DNA of 64,000 bases, taken from contig MARA01000049.1 in assembly GCA_001792895.1 (NCBI GenBank), forward strand, positions 124,001 through 188,000, written 5' to 3'. The DNA comes from Lentinus brumalis. Its lineage: Eukaryota; Basidiomycota; Agaricomycetes; Polyporales; Polyporaceae. Each line of letters begins with the position of its first letter. Position 1 is the stretch's first letter. This document shows, one piece after another, positions 32,825 through 42,291 of the stretch. The position numbers and the translations under genes were made by a program. The notes beneath the pieces are model-generated. The model was not told where the DNA came from. It saw only the letters and a list, made by a program, of their open reading frames with translations, and did no database searches.

Positions 32825-35548
32825 ATGCAAGACGCACGCACGCTCGAAGGTGTGCAGAACGGTGCGCCGACCACCGCACCGCAGACGGCAGCTGTCTCAG
32901 CACCGACGGCGCCGGCAGCCAACGAGCCCACTGCAGTCGCCCAGCAGGACCCCACCCTCCTCGACATCCCGCTCATAGCCCCGGCGCCGAACGTCGCGGG
33001 CTTCGAGGACTACTTCCAGTACTTCGCCACTCCCCCGGCGTTCGCCGACCCCGTCCACGTCTCGCAGATGCAGGCGCGCGCCCAGGGCCTCCCGCAGACT
33101 GATGACGAAGCTGCTGGAGCTGATGCCTATGGTGAGCACGATTGCGCTACTTCCATCTCGAATAACCTGCGGACAGCCAAGAAGAGGGCCTGGACTGGAA
33201 CCCCTGAACCGGAGCACGAACGGCGCGACGCGCGGCGCATGCGACCAGCGGGCACGACACCAGCGTTGCGCCGCACGATTCAGCTACCGAACGAACACGT
33301 CAGCTCTAACCCGTGGGCGGAAGGAGTAGATACAGGGCATGGGGAGAGAACGGAGGGTGCTGCTATTTTCTCCTTTACTCCTGTACACGCCTCGACGCCT
33401 GCTGTCCCTAGCGTATCCCGACCTCATCAGACTGTGCGACTGCGAGCGAACCAGACTAACCCCGCTCTCGCATCGTGGCCGGATCGCACCGAAAACGGAG
33501 ACCCAGGCACTCCTTCACGGCCCGACGATGCTGGCACGCGGCGGGACGTCGAGGAGACCGAGGAGAGCCAACACGATGACCAGAGCCAGATGGTGATCGA
33601 TGCCGAAGGCCGATGCCGACCGTCATCGCCCGAACAGCCCAAGAAAGGCAAGGGAAAGGCGCGAACGACGTCCGCCGACCTCTCCCAAGACGAACACGAG
33701 GACGGGCGGCGAGACACGCCGGAGGACGGCTGGGACGAGGCCGAGGACCTCGAGGCAAGGCGGCGCAGTCTCAGGCAGACGCTGCTCGGCCGCACCGATG
33801 GCTGGATGCAGCAGGGGCCCTTCCAACGGGAACGAGCAGGAGGAGCAGGTCCCTCACACGATCCGCAGATGTATCGCCCGAGCCCGTCTGCGCGCACGAA
33901 CCGCTACCATACGCGGGACGAACACCCCTCGCGTGAGCAGCCGGGAGACGAGTACGCAACATCTGCGATACGTGGACGGAGCGACTGGGCAGGCTACCGC
34001 ACGCCAAACGAGCGAGGCTCGGGTGAGGAGCAACACCCAAGGCGACACTCCCGCGCTGCTATCTCACAACCACGTTCAGACTTCTTCCCGCTTCCGAATA
34101 CACGGGCCGCCGAACACGTTGCATCACGAGCTGCAAGAGGCGTCCATACTGAGTATCTCTCACCCCCGCCGCCGCGTAACATCAGAACGCAACGCACAGT
34201 CCCACCGAATGACACCACGCGAGACGCACGGGACGCGCAGGAGGAAGAGTACGCTTATCGCGATGTGCGAAGCGAGGATGAGGACGCTGGAGCACAGGAG
34301 TGGAATGTCGGGTGCGAGGACGAGAACGGATGGAACCCAGAAGACGGCGAACTCCTGCCAACCGCACTACGGGAACAGGCACCACTGGAGAACGTAGCCC
34401 CGACTCCCGTCCCCGAGGATGGCTTCCCAATCATCCACAGAGACGACCCGGAATCTGCGCTGCGCGGGATGGCAGTAGATTGGATGCGGGAGATTTGGAG
34501 TGACGCGCCAAACACGGACGTCTTCGTGCAAGTATACAACTACCGCTTCACGGAAGACGACGTCCTGAATGGTCGCATCGCGGAAACTCTCCGACGAGCC
34601 TTCGAACAGCTCTCGGGGGAGAGGGACTTCGATGTTGTCCCGCCGGAGCCGGAAGAGTCGACCGCACCGAGATCGCGATCCCTCCCCTCGATATGGGTAA
34701 TTCGAGGACTCTCCCCGAGAGCGACAGCACACGCAATCACACGAGGCTTCTGGTCCTTCCCGACAATCTCGTTCGCGACCCTTCCCAGGTCGGCAACCAT
34801 GCAGACCTGGTTGTTCACGCTGGAGGGCTATCTTGAAGGGAACGCAGACAAGATCCGCGCCGCAGTCTTGCGCGCGCTGATGGAAGACGACATGCAACAG
34901 TGGATTCTGGAGATGCTGTCCACGAACCCAGCCTACGAGGGACGCTCAATGAGGAGGGCGATGGCAGAGCTACTCGGCTCGCTACGCGTCGAGACGATGC
35001 AGCTGAGTAACGGTACCCATCTGGCTAGCGTATTCATGAGATCGCCGACTCGCAACCTCCGAGACTGGAGACGATGGGTTGCGGCGCTGCGCTCGCGGCG
35101 CTATCGAAGCTTTGCGATTGGCACAGGGCGTGTACGCCACGTCTCTCAGTGCGCGGGATGCACGAGCGTGGCGCATCTAACGCACCTGTGCCCCTTCCCC
35201 AGAACCCAAGGATGGAACGGCCCGGAGGCTGGAGAGGGTGTCTTTGGCGAACGTCGGAACCGCGCGGGCCTGCACGGACCCCACACAAGCACATCGATAT
35301 GGCGTAACGGCGGCCAAGCTTCCGACCGCAGAAGGAACGATCGCGACCGCCGGAACGGCAACGGGGAACGATCCCAACGAGAAACCCCGGTGCAGCGACG
35401 GCACGACCGCAACGATCGCTCGAGACGGCAAGACCGCTACGACCGCGGGGACCGCAGCGACCGCGAAAACCACGACCCGTCGAGGAGGCAGGGAGGGTCT
35501 AGGCGGGGAAACGGTAGCGGCAACGGGAACGGACGCAGACGCTACTGA
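32825..35548 (+). CDS. LINE ORF1, gag-like RNA-binding protein with zinc knuckle
   Basis: The frame of 907 residues is mostly hydrophilic and likely disordered (Arg, Glu, Asp, Pro, Thr) up to about residue 530. It then has a folded part (AVDWMREIWSDAPNTDVFVQ, FTLEGYLEGNADKIRAAVL) and a CX2CX4HX4C zinc knuckle beginning at Cys776 (CAGCTSVAHLTHLC), and ends in an Arg/Asn/Asp-rich basic tail. This is the expected plan of a LINE ORF1, which coats the element RNA. The frame is open upstream to 32501 without ATG; a 55-nt intron-like segment (32548-32602, GTATGT..AG) would join it in phase to an ATG at 32368, adding 134 residues. Which start is used is unknown. Confidence 0.8.
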   Translation: MQDARTLEGVQNGAPTTAPQTAAVSAPTAPAANEPTAVAQQDPTLLDIPLIAPAPNVAGFEDYFQYFATPPAFADPVHVSQMQARAQGLPQTDDEAAGADAYGEHDCATSISNNLRTAKKRAWTGTPEPEHERRDARRMRPAGTTPALRRTIQLPNEHVSSNPWAEGVDTGHGERTEGAAIFSFTPVHASTPAVPSVSRPHQTVRLRANQTNPALASWPDRTENGDPGTPSRPDDAGTRRDVEETEESQHDDQSQMVIDAEGRCRPSSPEQPKKGKGKARTTSADLSQDEHEDGRRDTPEDGWDEAEDLEARRRSLRQTLLGRTDGWMQQGPFQRERAGGAGPSHDPQMYRPSPSARTNRYHTRDEHPSREQPGDEYATSAIRGRSDWAGYRTPNERGSGEEQHPRRHSRAAISQPRSDFFPLPNTRAAEHVASRAARGVHTEYLSPPPPRNIRTQRTVPPNDTTRDARDAQEEEYAYRDVRSEDEDAGAQEWNVGCEDENGWNPEDGELLPTALREQAPLENVAPTPVPEDGFPIIHRDDPESALRGMAVDWMREIWSDAPNTDVFVQVYNYRFTEDDVLNGRIAETLRRAFEQLSGERDFDVVPPEPEESTAPRSRSLPSIWVIRGLSPRATAHAITRGFWSFPTISFATLPRSATMQTWLFTLEGYLEGNADKIRAAVLRALMEDDMQQWILEMLSTNPAYEGRSMRRAMAELLGSLRVETMQLSNGTHLASVFMRSPTRNLRDWRRWVAALRSRRYRSFAIGTGRVRHVSQCAGCTSVAHLTHLCPFPRTQGWNGPEAGEGVFGERRNRAGLHGPHTSTSIWRNGGQASDRRRNDRDRRNGNGERSQRETPVQRRHDRNDRSRRQDRYDRGDRSDRENHDPSRRQGGSRRGNGSGNGNGRRRY

Positions 35549-36317
35549 GGAACGCGCCGTATCGCGGCCAGGCACGCCACAATTTAAGAACGAGATCGCA
35601 CGAGAACAGTGACGCCCTATGACCTGATACGATTGTAGAATCACGAAATACACGACGGAACTCACCCGAACGTATTCCCTAATACCACGAACGATCATCT
35701 CAGCATAGCTACGACTGGACGGAAACTAATACATCTTCTTGGCACGATGAGCGACGAATGGAGAGACGGAGAGTAAACGGCACCGGCATGGTACTACGCC
35801 AGTGTGACAACTGGGCCACGTAGACTGCCAGGCGGAAGGCGCGCATTGTAGCCATGCGCACCGGAAACCTGAAACACGCAGAGTTGGCCAGGAGCCCAAT
35901 ATACTGACCCTACGGGGTGCAGGGAAGCTCCTGGTGCGCGGAGGGTTAGTCTATTTAGATGATAGCGGACCCAGCGAAAGCTAAAGTCTGGAAGGAGTGG
36001 GCTATGCACCAAACCAGACATCGCTACCCGAGACGGAGGGACTCACCGTATAGAGCCGGGGGAATAGCTGTGCCCCGGCTGACGATGCAGCTGCGAACCA
36101 ACCACACAATAACCACACACACACGGACGTATATTTCGGTAACGGGACCACGAGCCTCGCCGAGGGAGGAGGACGAGAAGGCGAAAATGCCCGCCCCTCG
36201 CCCGACGATCCCCACGACGAGAACGGAGGCATAGCACCTGCTCGAGCTGCGAGAGGAGAACTGCGGCACGATCAAGACGAGGATACAAGGGGACCCAGTG
36301 CCCCGGAGAGAGCGAAC
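35549..36317 (+). other. spacer between LINE ORF1 and ORF2
   Basis: 769 bases with no long forward frame reaching ORF2. Such a long spacer leaves open how ORF2 is translated; many LINEs have overlapping or closely spaced ORFs. Confidence 0.5.
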
Positions 36318-39300
36318 ATGACAGCAAATGCGAACCAGCAAGGTACGAGACGCATGGACGACAATCTACGGAAGACTGCGATGCACGTAGCGTCGCTCAA
36401 CATCAACGGCTACGGAAACCTACTACGTGACCACGACGACAACAAGTGGGGCCGTGTGTATCGACTGATGTCTGAGAAGCGCATCGGCATCCTCCTAATG
36501 CAGGAGACCCACCTCACGAACGAAAGAACTGCGGGGCTACATAAGATGTTCGCAAGCAAGATCAAAATCTTCCATACTGCGAACCCTGATGCACCGACCC
36601 AACGCGAGGGAGTGGCGATTGTACTGAACCGAAGATACCTAGACACGTCGGACGCGAACGCAACGGTGATAGTACCGGGTAGAGCTCTACAAGTAACGGT
36701 GTCATGCCTAGGAGGGGACAAGAGGAGCATCCTGTGCATATACGCCCCCACCTCGAACGGCCCAGAAGAGCGCAAGCTCTTCTTCGATGAAGTACGCGAG
36801 TACTACGAAACTCACCCCGGATGTGCGCGCCCCCACCTGATGGCAGGAGACTTCAACACAGTCGAAGACGCTATTGACCGTCTCCCGATAGCTAGCAGTC
36901 ATGACCAGTCCGTTGCGGCCCTAGACGATCTCAAAATTAGCCTTGGAATGATGCTGGCAGACGGCTGGAGAATGACGAACCCGACTAGCAGAGATTACAC
37001 TTTCCACCGTGGCTCTGGACCAAACGCTGTATTTTCACGCCTGGACCGAATCTATGTAACCCCTACGATTTTCGAAGGAGCTAGAGAATGGCAAATATGC
37101 GAAGCTGGTGTCAAGACTGACCACAGCTTAATATCCGTCCAGCTCACAGCGGAAAATGCGCCAGTAGTGGGACCGGGCCGCCCACTCTTCCCCCTCACGC
37201 TGCTCAAGGACAGGAAGCTAACTAAGTGTATCAGGGAGAGGGGGCTGCGCGCAATGGCAGCCCTCGACCAGCTCCAGACAACTAACCACCGAACGGAGGG
37301 GATGAACGCACAGCTGATACTGCACGGCTTCAAGTCTGACATGATGAAGCTGGCGCGCTCCCGCGAACAGGCAGTCATACCGAGACTGCTCCGGGACATC
37401 CACGAGGCGGAACGAACCCTCAAGAAAACCAAAGCCGACCGTACCTTATCGGAGCAAGTCCGCATCGAGGAGGCGGCCAAGCTAACTAAGCAAATTCGCG
37501 AGCTCAAATTGAGACGCTTCAAACAGCAACAACAGAATTCTCGCGCCACGCACCGACTCTACGGGGACCGCCCGACGAAGTATTGGTCTAAACTCCACCG
37601 AGAATGTGCCCCACGCGATATCATCCCATCCTTTGAACGCGAGGGAGTGACGGGCGTGTCAGGCGAAAAACTCTACGAGACGGACTCAGTACGGATGGCT
37701 GATATGGCGCGAACGCACCATATCAATGTCCAAAAGGACGAGGCAGGCTCGAAACCAGCCCATGCAAGAGCCCAGGATATCGAGACAGCCCTTGGCAGCC
37801 TAGACAAGGAAGTATCAGTAGAGCAGGCGACGGCCCTCGAAGACTCAATATCCTACGAAGAATGCGAGCTCTCATTACGCTACGCGAAGAACGGGACTGC
37901 CCCGGGTCTGGACGGCATCCCTTTCGAAGTCTGGAAGTCACTGCATGCACGAAACATTGAAGACTCCCGTTTCCCGGACCGGCCGCGCTTCGACGTAGTA
38001 CGGCTAATCACGGCAGCCTTCGAGGACATCAGAATACATGGCGCCCACGCAAAAACCCTCTTTGCACAAGGCTGGATGGCCCCGATCTATAAAGAAAAGG
38101 GAGAACGAACAAGAGTCGTCAACTACCGCCCCATAACTCTCCTCAATACAGACTACAAACTCCTTAGCAAAGCCCTTGCTGTCCGACTGGCGAAGGTTGC
38201 CCCCGAGCTCATCCACCGGGCACAAGCAGGCTTCGTCCCCGGACGAAGGATCCAAGACCATACGCAACTGGCCTGGCTAATGATGAGCTGGACGGAGGAA
38301 AAGGAGGTAAACGGGGCCATTGTCGCTCTCGACCAAGAAAAGGCATACGATAAAATCGCTCACGACTATCTGTGGCGAGTACTGAGGAAGTTTCGGATCC
38401 CGGAGACCTTCATATCTCTAGTACAGACCCTGTACAAGAACGCAGTGACTTCAGTAATGATCAACGGTATCCTCAGCCGACCATACCGGATCCTAAGGGG
38501 AGTGCGACAGGGCGACCCACTGTCCTGCTTGCTCTTTGACCTTGCCATAGAACCCCTGTCAGCGATGATCAGGAAGTCCCCCCTTGAAGGCTTCCAGATC
38601 CCCAGATGCGAGGAAGTGCTTAAGGCGGTCTTATTCGCGGACGATACGACGGCGTATCTCTCCGAACGAGATGACTTTAGCACCCTGCAGTCCGTACTCG
38701 ACACATGGTGCTCTGCAGCCAAAGCACGCTTCAACATGGCCAAGACTGAAATAATCCCGCTGGGGAACCCTGAATACCGAGAGGAGATGGCGGAGACGTA
38801 CTGCAGAACGGGCGCATGGAAGAACTATCCTCAGGGTGTCCACGTCGCCCAGGATGGCGAAGCTGTAAGAATCCTCGGAGCCTTCTTCGGGAACGGTGTG
38901 ACGCAAGTCGATATCTGGACACTAGTCCTTACCAAGATAGTCGCAATGAAGAAGCCCTTGATGCATGCTATAGCCAGGTGGCGGAACGGCCACGCGACAC
39001 TCCAGGGCAAAAAGCACGTGGTCCAGATGATAGTCGGCGGAATGACACAGTTCTTGACAACAGTTCAACGAATGCCCGACGATATAATCAAACGACTCAC
39101 CAAAATCATTCGAAACTACATCTGGGACGACCGACACAACACGCCAGTAGGAATGGACCATCTATGTCTGCCAGTCGAGCTGGGAGGACTGGGAATGCTC
39201 GACCTGGATGCGAGGCGTGAAGCCATCGACGTGATGTGGTTGAAGACCTACCTAGATCTTAGCGAGGAACGCCCCATCTGGGCGCACCTAGCTGACGACC

Positions 39301-41249
39301 TACTAGCCTCGCACGTCCCCAAAGCCTGCAAGCTTAAGGACGTCAACCTGCGAATCAACCCCTTCCTACAGAAATGGAAGCCAAAGGTCTACGGGCTGCC
39401 GGACGAACTTAATGGCATGATGGCAGTCGCACGGAAGTACGGCGTCCGGCTCGAGGGCCTTGCTTTCTCCAAGAAGATTCTGGAGGACATGCCGATGTGG
39501 GACCACGCGCACGCAGACCGAATACGACTCGGCCGCCTATCGGTCCCCTCTAAACTTCTTACGTGCATCCAGAACCGGCACAAGGCGAGAACGGTAGGCG
39601 ACTTTATGCGACTCGCTCGCCTCATCAGGGACCCTATGCATACGCCGAAGATCTCATGCAAGTGTACGGGCTGCACGCATACCAAGGCGAGCACCAACTG
39701 CGCGAACCCGCACGGCTGCAGCTCACGAGCCAGTGACATGCTTGACACCCTCCCCAGTAAATGGAACCCCAGACGGAGGCAACCAGACGACTACGAACGC
39801 AAGACGATGCACGATCTGGAACGGGAGGAACTTAGCAAAGATCTACGACCCTTCGACCGGCGTGTCACCACGCATGGCAACATAAGCCATGCCTTCCGTA
39901 TTTTCACCGGACCGGACCCGACGTCAAACGAAACCCCAGCAATGGAACTAGAAGAAGACGGCTCCCAGATGACAATAGCCACAGACGGCTCCTGTACGCA
40001 CAACGGACAACGGAACGCTCGAGCGGGTGCTGGAATTTACGTCGAAGGTGACCCAGCTATGAGCAAAAGCTTCCGCCTCCCGGCCTGGATCGAGCAATCC
40101 AATCAAACTGGCGAGGCTGTCGCTGCACTCCTCGCCACGACGACACCCCCGAGCCGCACCCGAGTCACCCAGATCACGGACTCGCAGACGACCATGGACG
40201 CGCTGTCCAGGTGGAAGCAACGTCACGAAGACTCAGGCTATATTCTCCAGAGGAACCCCACCCTAACGCAGGCGATCGTAGCGAACCTCCGGATGAAGAG
40301 AGCCCATACTCTCTTCAGGTGGGTCAAAGGTCATAACGGACACCCGGGAAACGAAGCTGCTGACCGGCTCGCGGCGGAAGGAGCGGATAAACCAATGGGG
40401 GACCTGCTCGACCTCTCAATCCCGCCACAATTCAGAGTAACTGGAGCGAAGCTCCAAGTTATGACTCAGAAACTAGCCTACCGCGCGATTAGAGCACGCC
40501 GAGACGAGAAGACCGACCCCAGACCGAGGGCAGTCGCGAACATGGACCGAATATCCAGCGGGATACGCGCGGCCTTCAATGTCGAAATGCATGACACCGC
40601 GATATGGAAATCCTTCCGCCATCGGCACGTCTCAAGACAAGCAGCACAGTTCATCTGGATGGCGGTTCATGATGGATACATGTTGGGGACGCACTGGTTA
40701 CGACCGAACATGTCCGCCGAACTGAAGCAGCGTGCGGTGTGTGCAGTGTGCCACGAGCTGGAATCTATGACCCATATAATGTTTGAATGCGAAGCGATCG
40801 GCCAAGAATTAGTATGGAAGCTCTTGAGAGAAACATGGGAACTCACCGGCGCGGTCTGGAAGGAACCCAACTGGGGCACGGTGTTCGGTGCTGCGTGCGC
40901 GGTCTTCACGACTAGCGACGGCAAACGATTGACAGCGACAGAGCATCTATGGTGCATCCTAAGCACCGAAGCGATGCATCTCGTCTGGAGACTGAGGTGT
41001 GAGCGTGTTATTCAGAATGAAGGGTCCGCCTTCACCGAGATCGAAGTCGCAAACCGGTACTACGCGACGCTAAACTCGAGACTAACACTAGATAGACGAA
41101 CAGCCGCGATTGCCAAAGGAGGCAAGAAAGCACTCAAGCCACAGGAAGTGGAAAGAATATGGCTACCAATTATCGAAGACAACAAGAACTTACCGCCAAG
41201 ATGGGTAACGGATAGTGGGGTTTTAGTGGGTATAAAGCGTGGAAGATGA
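36318..41249 (+). CDS. LINE ORF2: AP endonuclease, reverse transcriptase, RNase H
   Basis: 1643 residues, uninterrupted. The endonuclease domain is at about 20-275: ASLNINGYG, MQETHL with Glu63, AGDFNT with Asp178, SRLDRIY and the terminal TDHS with Asp268-His269. Reverse transcriptase lies at about 530-860: APGLDGIPFEVW, NYRPITLLNTDYKLLSK, QAGFVPGR, ALDQEKAYDKI, GVRQGDPLSCLLFDLAIEP and FADD at 773-776. RNase H is at about 1218-1355: ATDGSCTHNG with Asp1223, GEAVAALLA, TDSQTTMDAL, and GHPGNEAADRLAAEG with Asp1349. A CX2CX7HX4C motif follows at 1475-1491. All catalytic residues appear present. The enzyme would nick the target and prime reverse transcription from the element RNA (target-primed reverse transcription). 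Confidence 0.95.
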   Translation: MTANANQQGTRRMDDNLRKTAMHVASLNINGYGNLLRDHDDNKWGRVYRLMSEKRIGILLMQETHLTNERTAGLHKMFASKIKIFHTANPDAPTQREGVAIVLNRRYLDTSDANATVIVPGRALQVTVSCLGGDKRSILCIYAPTSNGPEERKLFFDEVREYYETHPGCARPHLMAGDFNTVEDAIDRLPIASSHDQSVAALDDLKISLGMMLADGWRMTNPTSRDYTFHRGSGPNAVFSRLDRIYVTPTIFEGAREWQICEAGVKTDHSLISVQLTAENAPVVGPGRPLFPLTLLKDRKLTKCIRERGLRAMAALDQLQTTNHRTEGMNAQLILHGFKSDMMKLARSREQAVIPRLLRDIHEAERTLKKTKADRTLSEQVRIEEAAKLTKQIRELKLRRFKQQQQNSRATHRLYGDRPTKYWSKLHRECAPRDIIPSFEREGVTGVSGEKLYETDSVRMADMARTHHINVQKDEAGSKPAHARAQDIETALGSLDKEVSVEQATALEDSISYEECELSLRYAKNGTAPGLDGIPFEVWKSLHARNIEDSRFPDRPRFDVVRLITAAFEDIRIHGAHAKTLFAQGWMAPIYKEKGERTRVVNYRPITLLNTDYKLLSKALAVRLAKVAPELIHRAQAGFVPGRRIQDHTQLAWLMMSWTEEKEVNGAIVALDQEKAYDKIAHDYLWRVLRKFRIPETFISLVQTLYKNAVTSVMINGILSRPYRILRGVRQGDPLSCLLFDLAIEPLSAMIRKSPLEGFQIPRCEEVLKAVLFADDTTAYLSERDDFSTLQSVLDTWCSAAKARFNMAKTEIIPLGNPEYREEMAETYCRTGAWKNYPQGVHVAQDGEAVRILGAFFGNGVTQVDIWTLVLTKIVAMKKPLMHAIARWRNGHATLQGKKHVVQMIVGGMTQFLTTVQRMPDDIIKRLTKIIRNYIWDDRHNTPVGMDHLCLPVELGGLGMLDLDARREAIDVMWLKTYLDLSEERPIWAHLADDLLASHVPKACKLKDVNLRINPFLQKWKPKVYGLPDELNGMMAVARKYGVRLEGLAFSKKILEDMPMWDHAHADRIRLGRLSVPSKLLTCIQNRHKARTVGDFMRLARLIRDPMHTPKISCKCTGCTHTKASTNCANPHGCSSRASDMLDTLPSKWNPRRRQPDDYERKTMHDLEREELSKDLRPFDRRVTTHGNISHAFRIFTGPDPTSNETPAMELEEDGSQMTIATDGSCTHNGQRNARAGAGIYVEGDPAMSKSFRLPAWIEQSNQTGEAVAALLATTTPPSRTRVTQITDSQTTMDALSRWKQRHEDSGYILQRNPTLTQAIVANLRMKRAHTLFRWVKGHNGHPGNEAADRLAAEGADKPMGDLLDLSIPPQFRVTGAKLQVMTQKLAYRAIRARRDEKTDPRPRAVANMDRISSGIRAAFNVEMHDTAIWKSFRHRHVSRQAAQFIWMAVHDGYMLGTHWLRPNMSAELKQRAVCAVCHELESMTHIMFECEAIGQELVWKLLRETWELTGAVWKEPNWGTVFGAACAVFTTSDGKRLTATEHLWCILSTEAMHLVWRLRCERVIQNEGSAFTEIEVANRYYATLNSRLTLDRRTAAIAKGGKKALKPQEVERIWLPIIEDNKNLPPRWVTDSGVLVGIKRGR

Positions 41250-41424
41250 GGAGGATTGTCGGCAAGTACGACACTCCTCCTCATCTGTCATGCTTGAGTC
41301 CCACACTCTGTGCGTAATAGCATTTCCCCGCGGTGATGATGAACGGCACTATTTATTGAAACGCATCTGAGGTCTATAGCCCTCAGATGAGTTGCCTAGC
41401 GCGTCCGGTCAATATTCATTGACC
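41245..41424 (+). other. three stem-loops in the LINE 3' end
   Basis: Stem 1: 41245-41261 with 41269-41285, 16 of 17 pairs matching, 7-nt loop, overlapping the ORF2 stop codon. Stem 2: CATCTGAGG at 41364-41372 with CCTCAGATG at 41381-41389, perfect. Stem 3: GGTCAAT at 41407-41413 with ATTGACC at 41418-41424, perfect. Such 3' structures in LINE RNAs can be recognised by the reverse transcriptase; that role here is inferred. Confidence 0.65.
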
Positions 41425-41485
41425 ATGTAGCTGTACGACAAGCCCCAATGGGGACCAATGCGGCTCAGGATATTTGCGCTCCACC

Positions 41486-41508
41486 AAAAAAAAAAAAAAA
41501 AAAAAAAA
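41486..41508 (+). repeat. poly(A) tail of the LINE
   Basis: Run of 23 A residues, the last two possibly part of the target-site duplication. Confidence 0.95.
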
Positions 41509-41522
41509 TCTTAACATGCACT
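41507..41522 (+). repeat. right target-site duplication of the LINE
   Basis: AATCTTAACATGCACT, identical to 29251-29266. Confidence 0.92.
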
Positions 41523-42146
41523 TACACACCCTTCTCCCCCACACAATCCTACACAGTCGCGCGGGGAAAGAACACCGCTACGAAGAGCACGTTTGCCGGC
41601 CGGCCCGTGCATCCCCGGGCCCGCGCACGACACGAGCTCGTCGATCAACGGGTTCGACTCCGGGTTCCGGGTGAGTGTCGCTTTGCTCGTCGTTGCCTTC
41701 TCCTTGGTCGGCGACTAGGCTGTATGCATGCCATCCGCTGACATTCTGGCCCGCAGCGGAACGCGATTCGCCTGAACGGCACGAGGTCCATGGCGTCCGC
41801 GTCTGGCTCGGGCTCTGGGACTCTGGGACGCACACCGTGACCTCCTCCCGCACGTCGTCCACCGCGTCGGGCAACACGTCGAACAACGGCGCGGAGCGCT
41901 CCGTCGTCCTCGGCCTGGCCCCGGCTGTCCCAGTGGTCCTCGCCGTGATGCTCCTCTAGGCTCGAGGTTCGAGGTGTTCGGGTGCCAGTGGGGTGAAAGC
42001 GTGCGGAGTTTTGCGACGTCGCGCGTGCCATGCTTGGTGCGGACAGAGACTTGTAGATTGCTTACATTGTGAGTCTTGACTCTTGCGATGACTCGGACAC
42101 TTCCCGTCGACTCGGACTGTGACTGCATGTTACTGCTGCGTAGAAA
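41509..42146 (+). pseudogene. cupredoxin copy 2, truncated, with internal deletion
   Basis: Intron end and CAG at about 41570, then exon 3 sequence corresponding to the intact gene, but 153 bases are missing: the segment between two GGGTTCCGGG repeats (4572-4581 and 4725-4734 in the intact gene) has collapsed to one repeat at 41662-41671. The last intron (donor GTGAGT at about 41671), the Ser/Gly-rich last exon and about 190 bases of 3' flank are all present. Exons 1 and 2 are absent. The NHT ligand-loop region is changed too (RGKNTATKSTFAG). Together with 29196-29266 it is the target of the LINE. Confidence 0.85.
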
Positions 42147-42291
42147 GTTGGTAAGCTGGCTCGAATCTATTCCAAAGTCATGCAATCTCAAAAAATCTCA
42201 TAAGCGCGTCGTAACGAGGAAAATGAGGTCCGATTATATGCACATACAGCTGCCTTGCCCAATCGACGACAGCGAGAACAGCTCCGTCCCA

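Larger units (their letters stand above)
29267..41508 (+). mobile_element. complete 12.2 kb Tad-like non-LTR retrotransposon (LINE)
   Basis: It is bounded on the left by GGGAGGCTCC directly after a 16-base target-site duplication, and on the right by 23 A residues directly before the second copy of it. Between them in one direction lie an extra 5' ORF (30347-30952), a gag-like ORF1 with a zinc knuckle (32825-35548) and ORF2 (36318-41249) with AP-endonuclease, reverse transcriptase and RNase H. The domain order with RNase H is that of the fungal Tad/I group. All three ORFs are open, so the copy may be young. The length is well above the about 7 kb usual for fungal Tad elements; about 3.1 kb of the excess is the 5' region. 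It is inserted in intron 2 of a 5'-truncated cupredoxin copy. Confidence 0.88.

Noticed and set aside
29267..41508. two separate retroelements side by side
   Set aside because: Only one target-site duplication and one poly(A) were found, and they fit each other exactly; no internal border was seen. It stays possible but is not supported.
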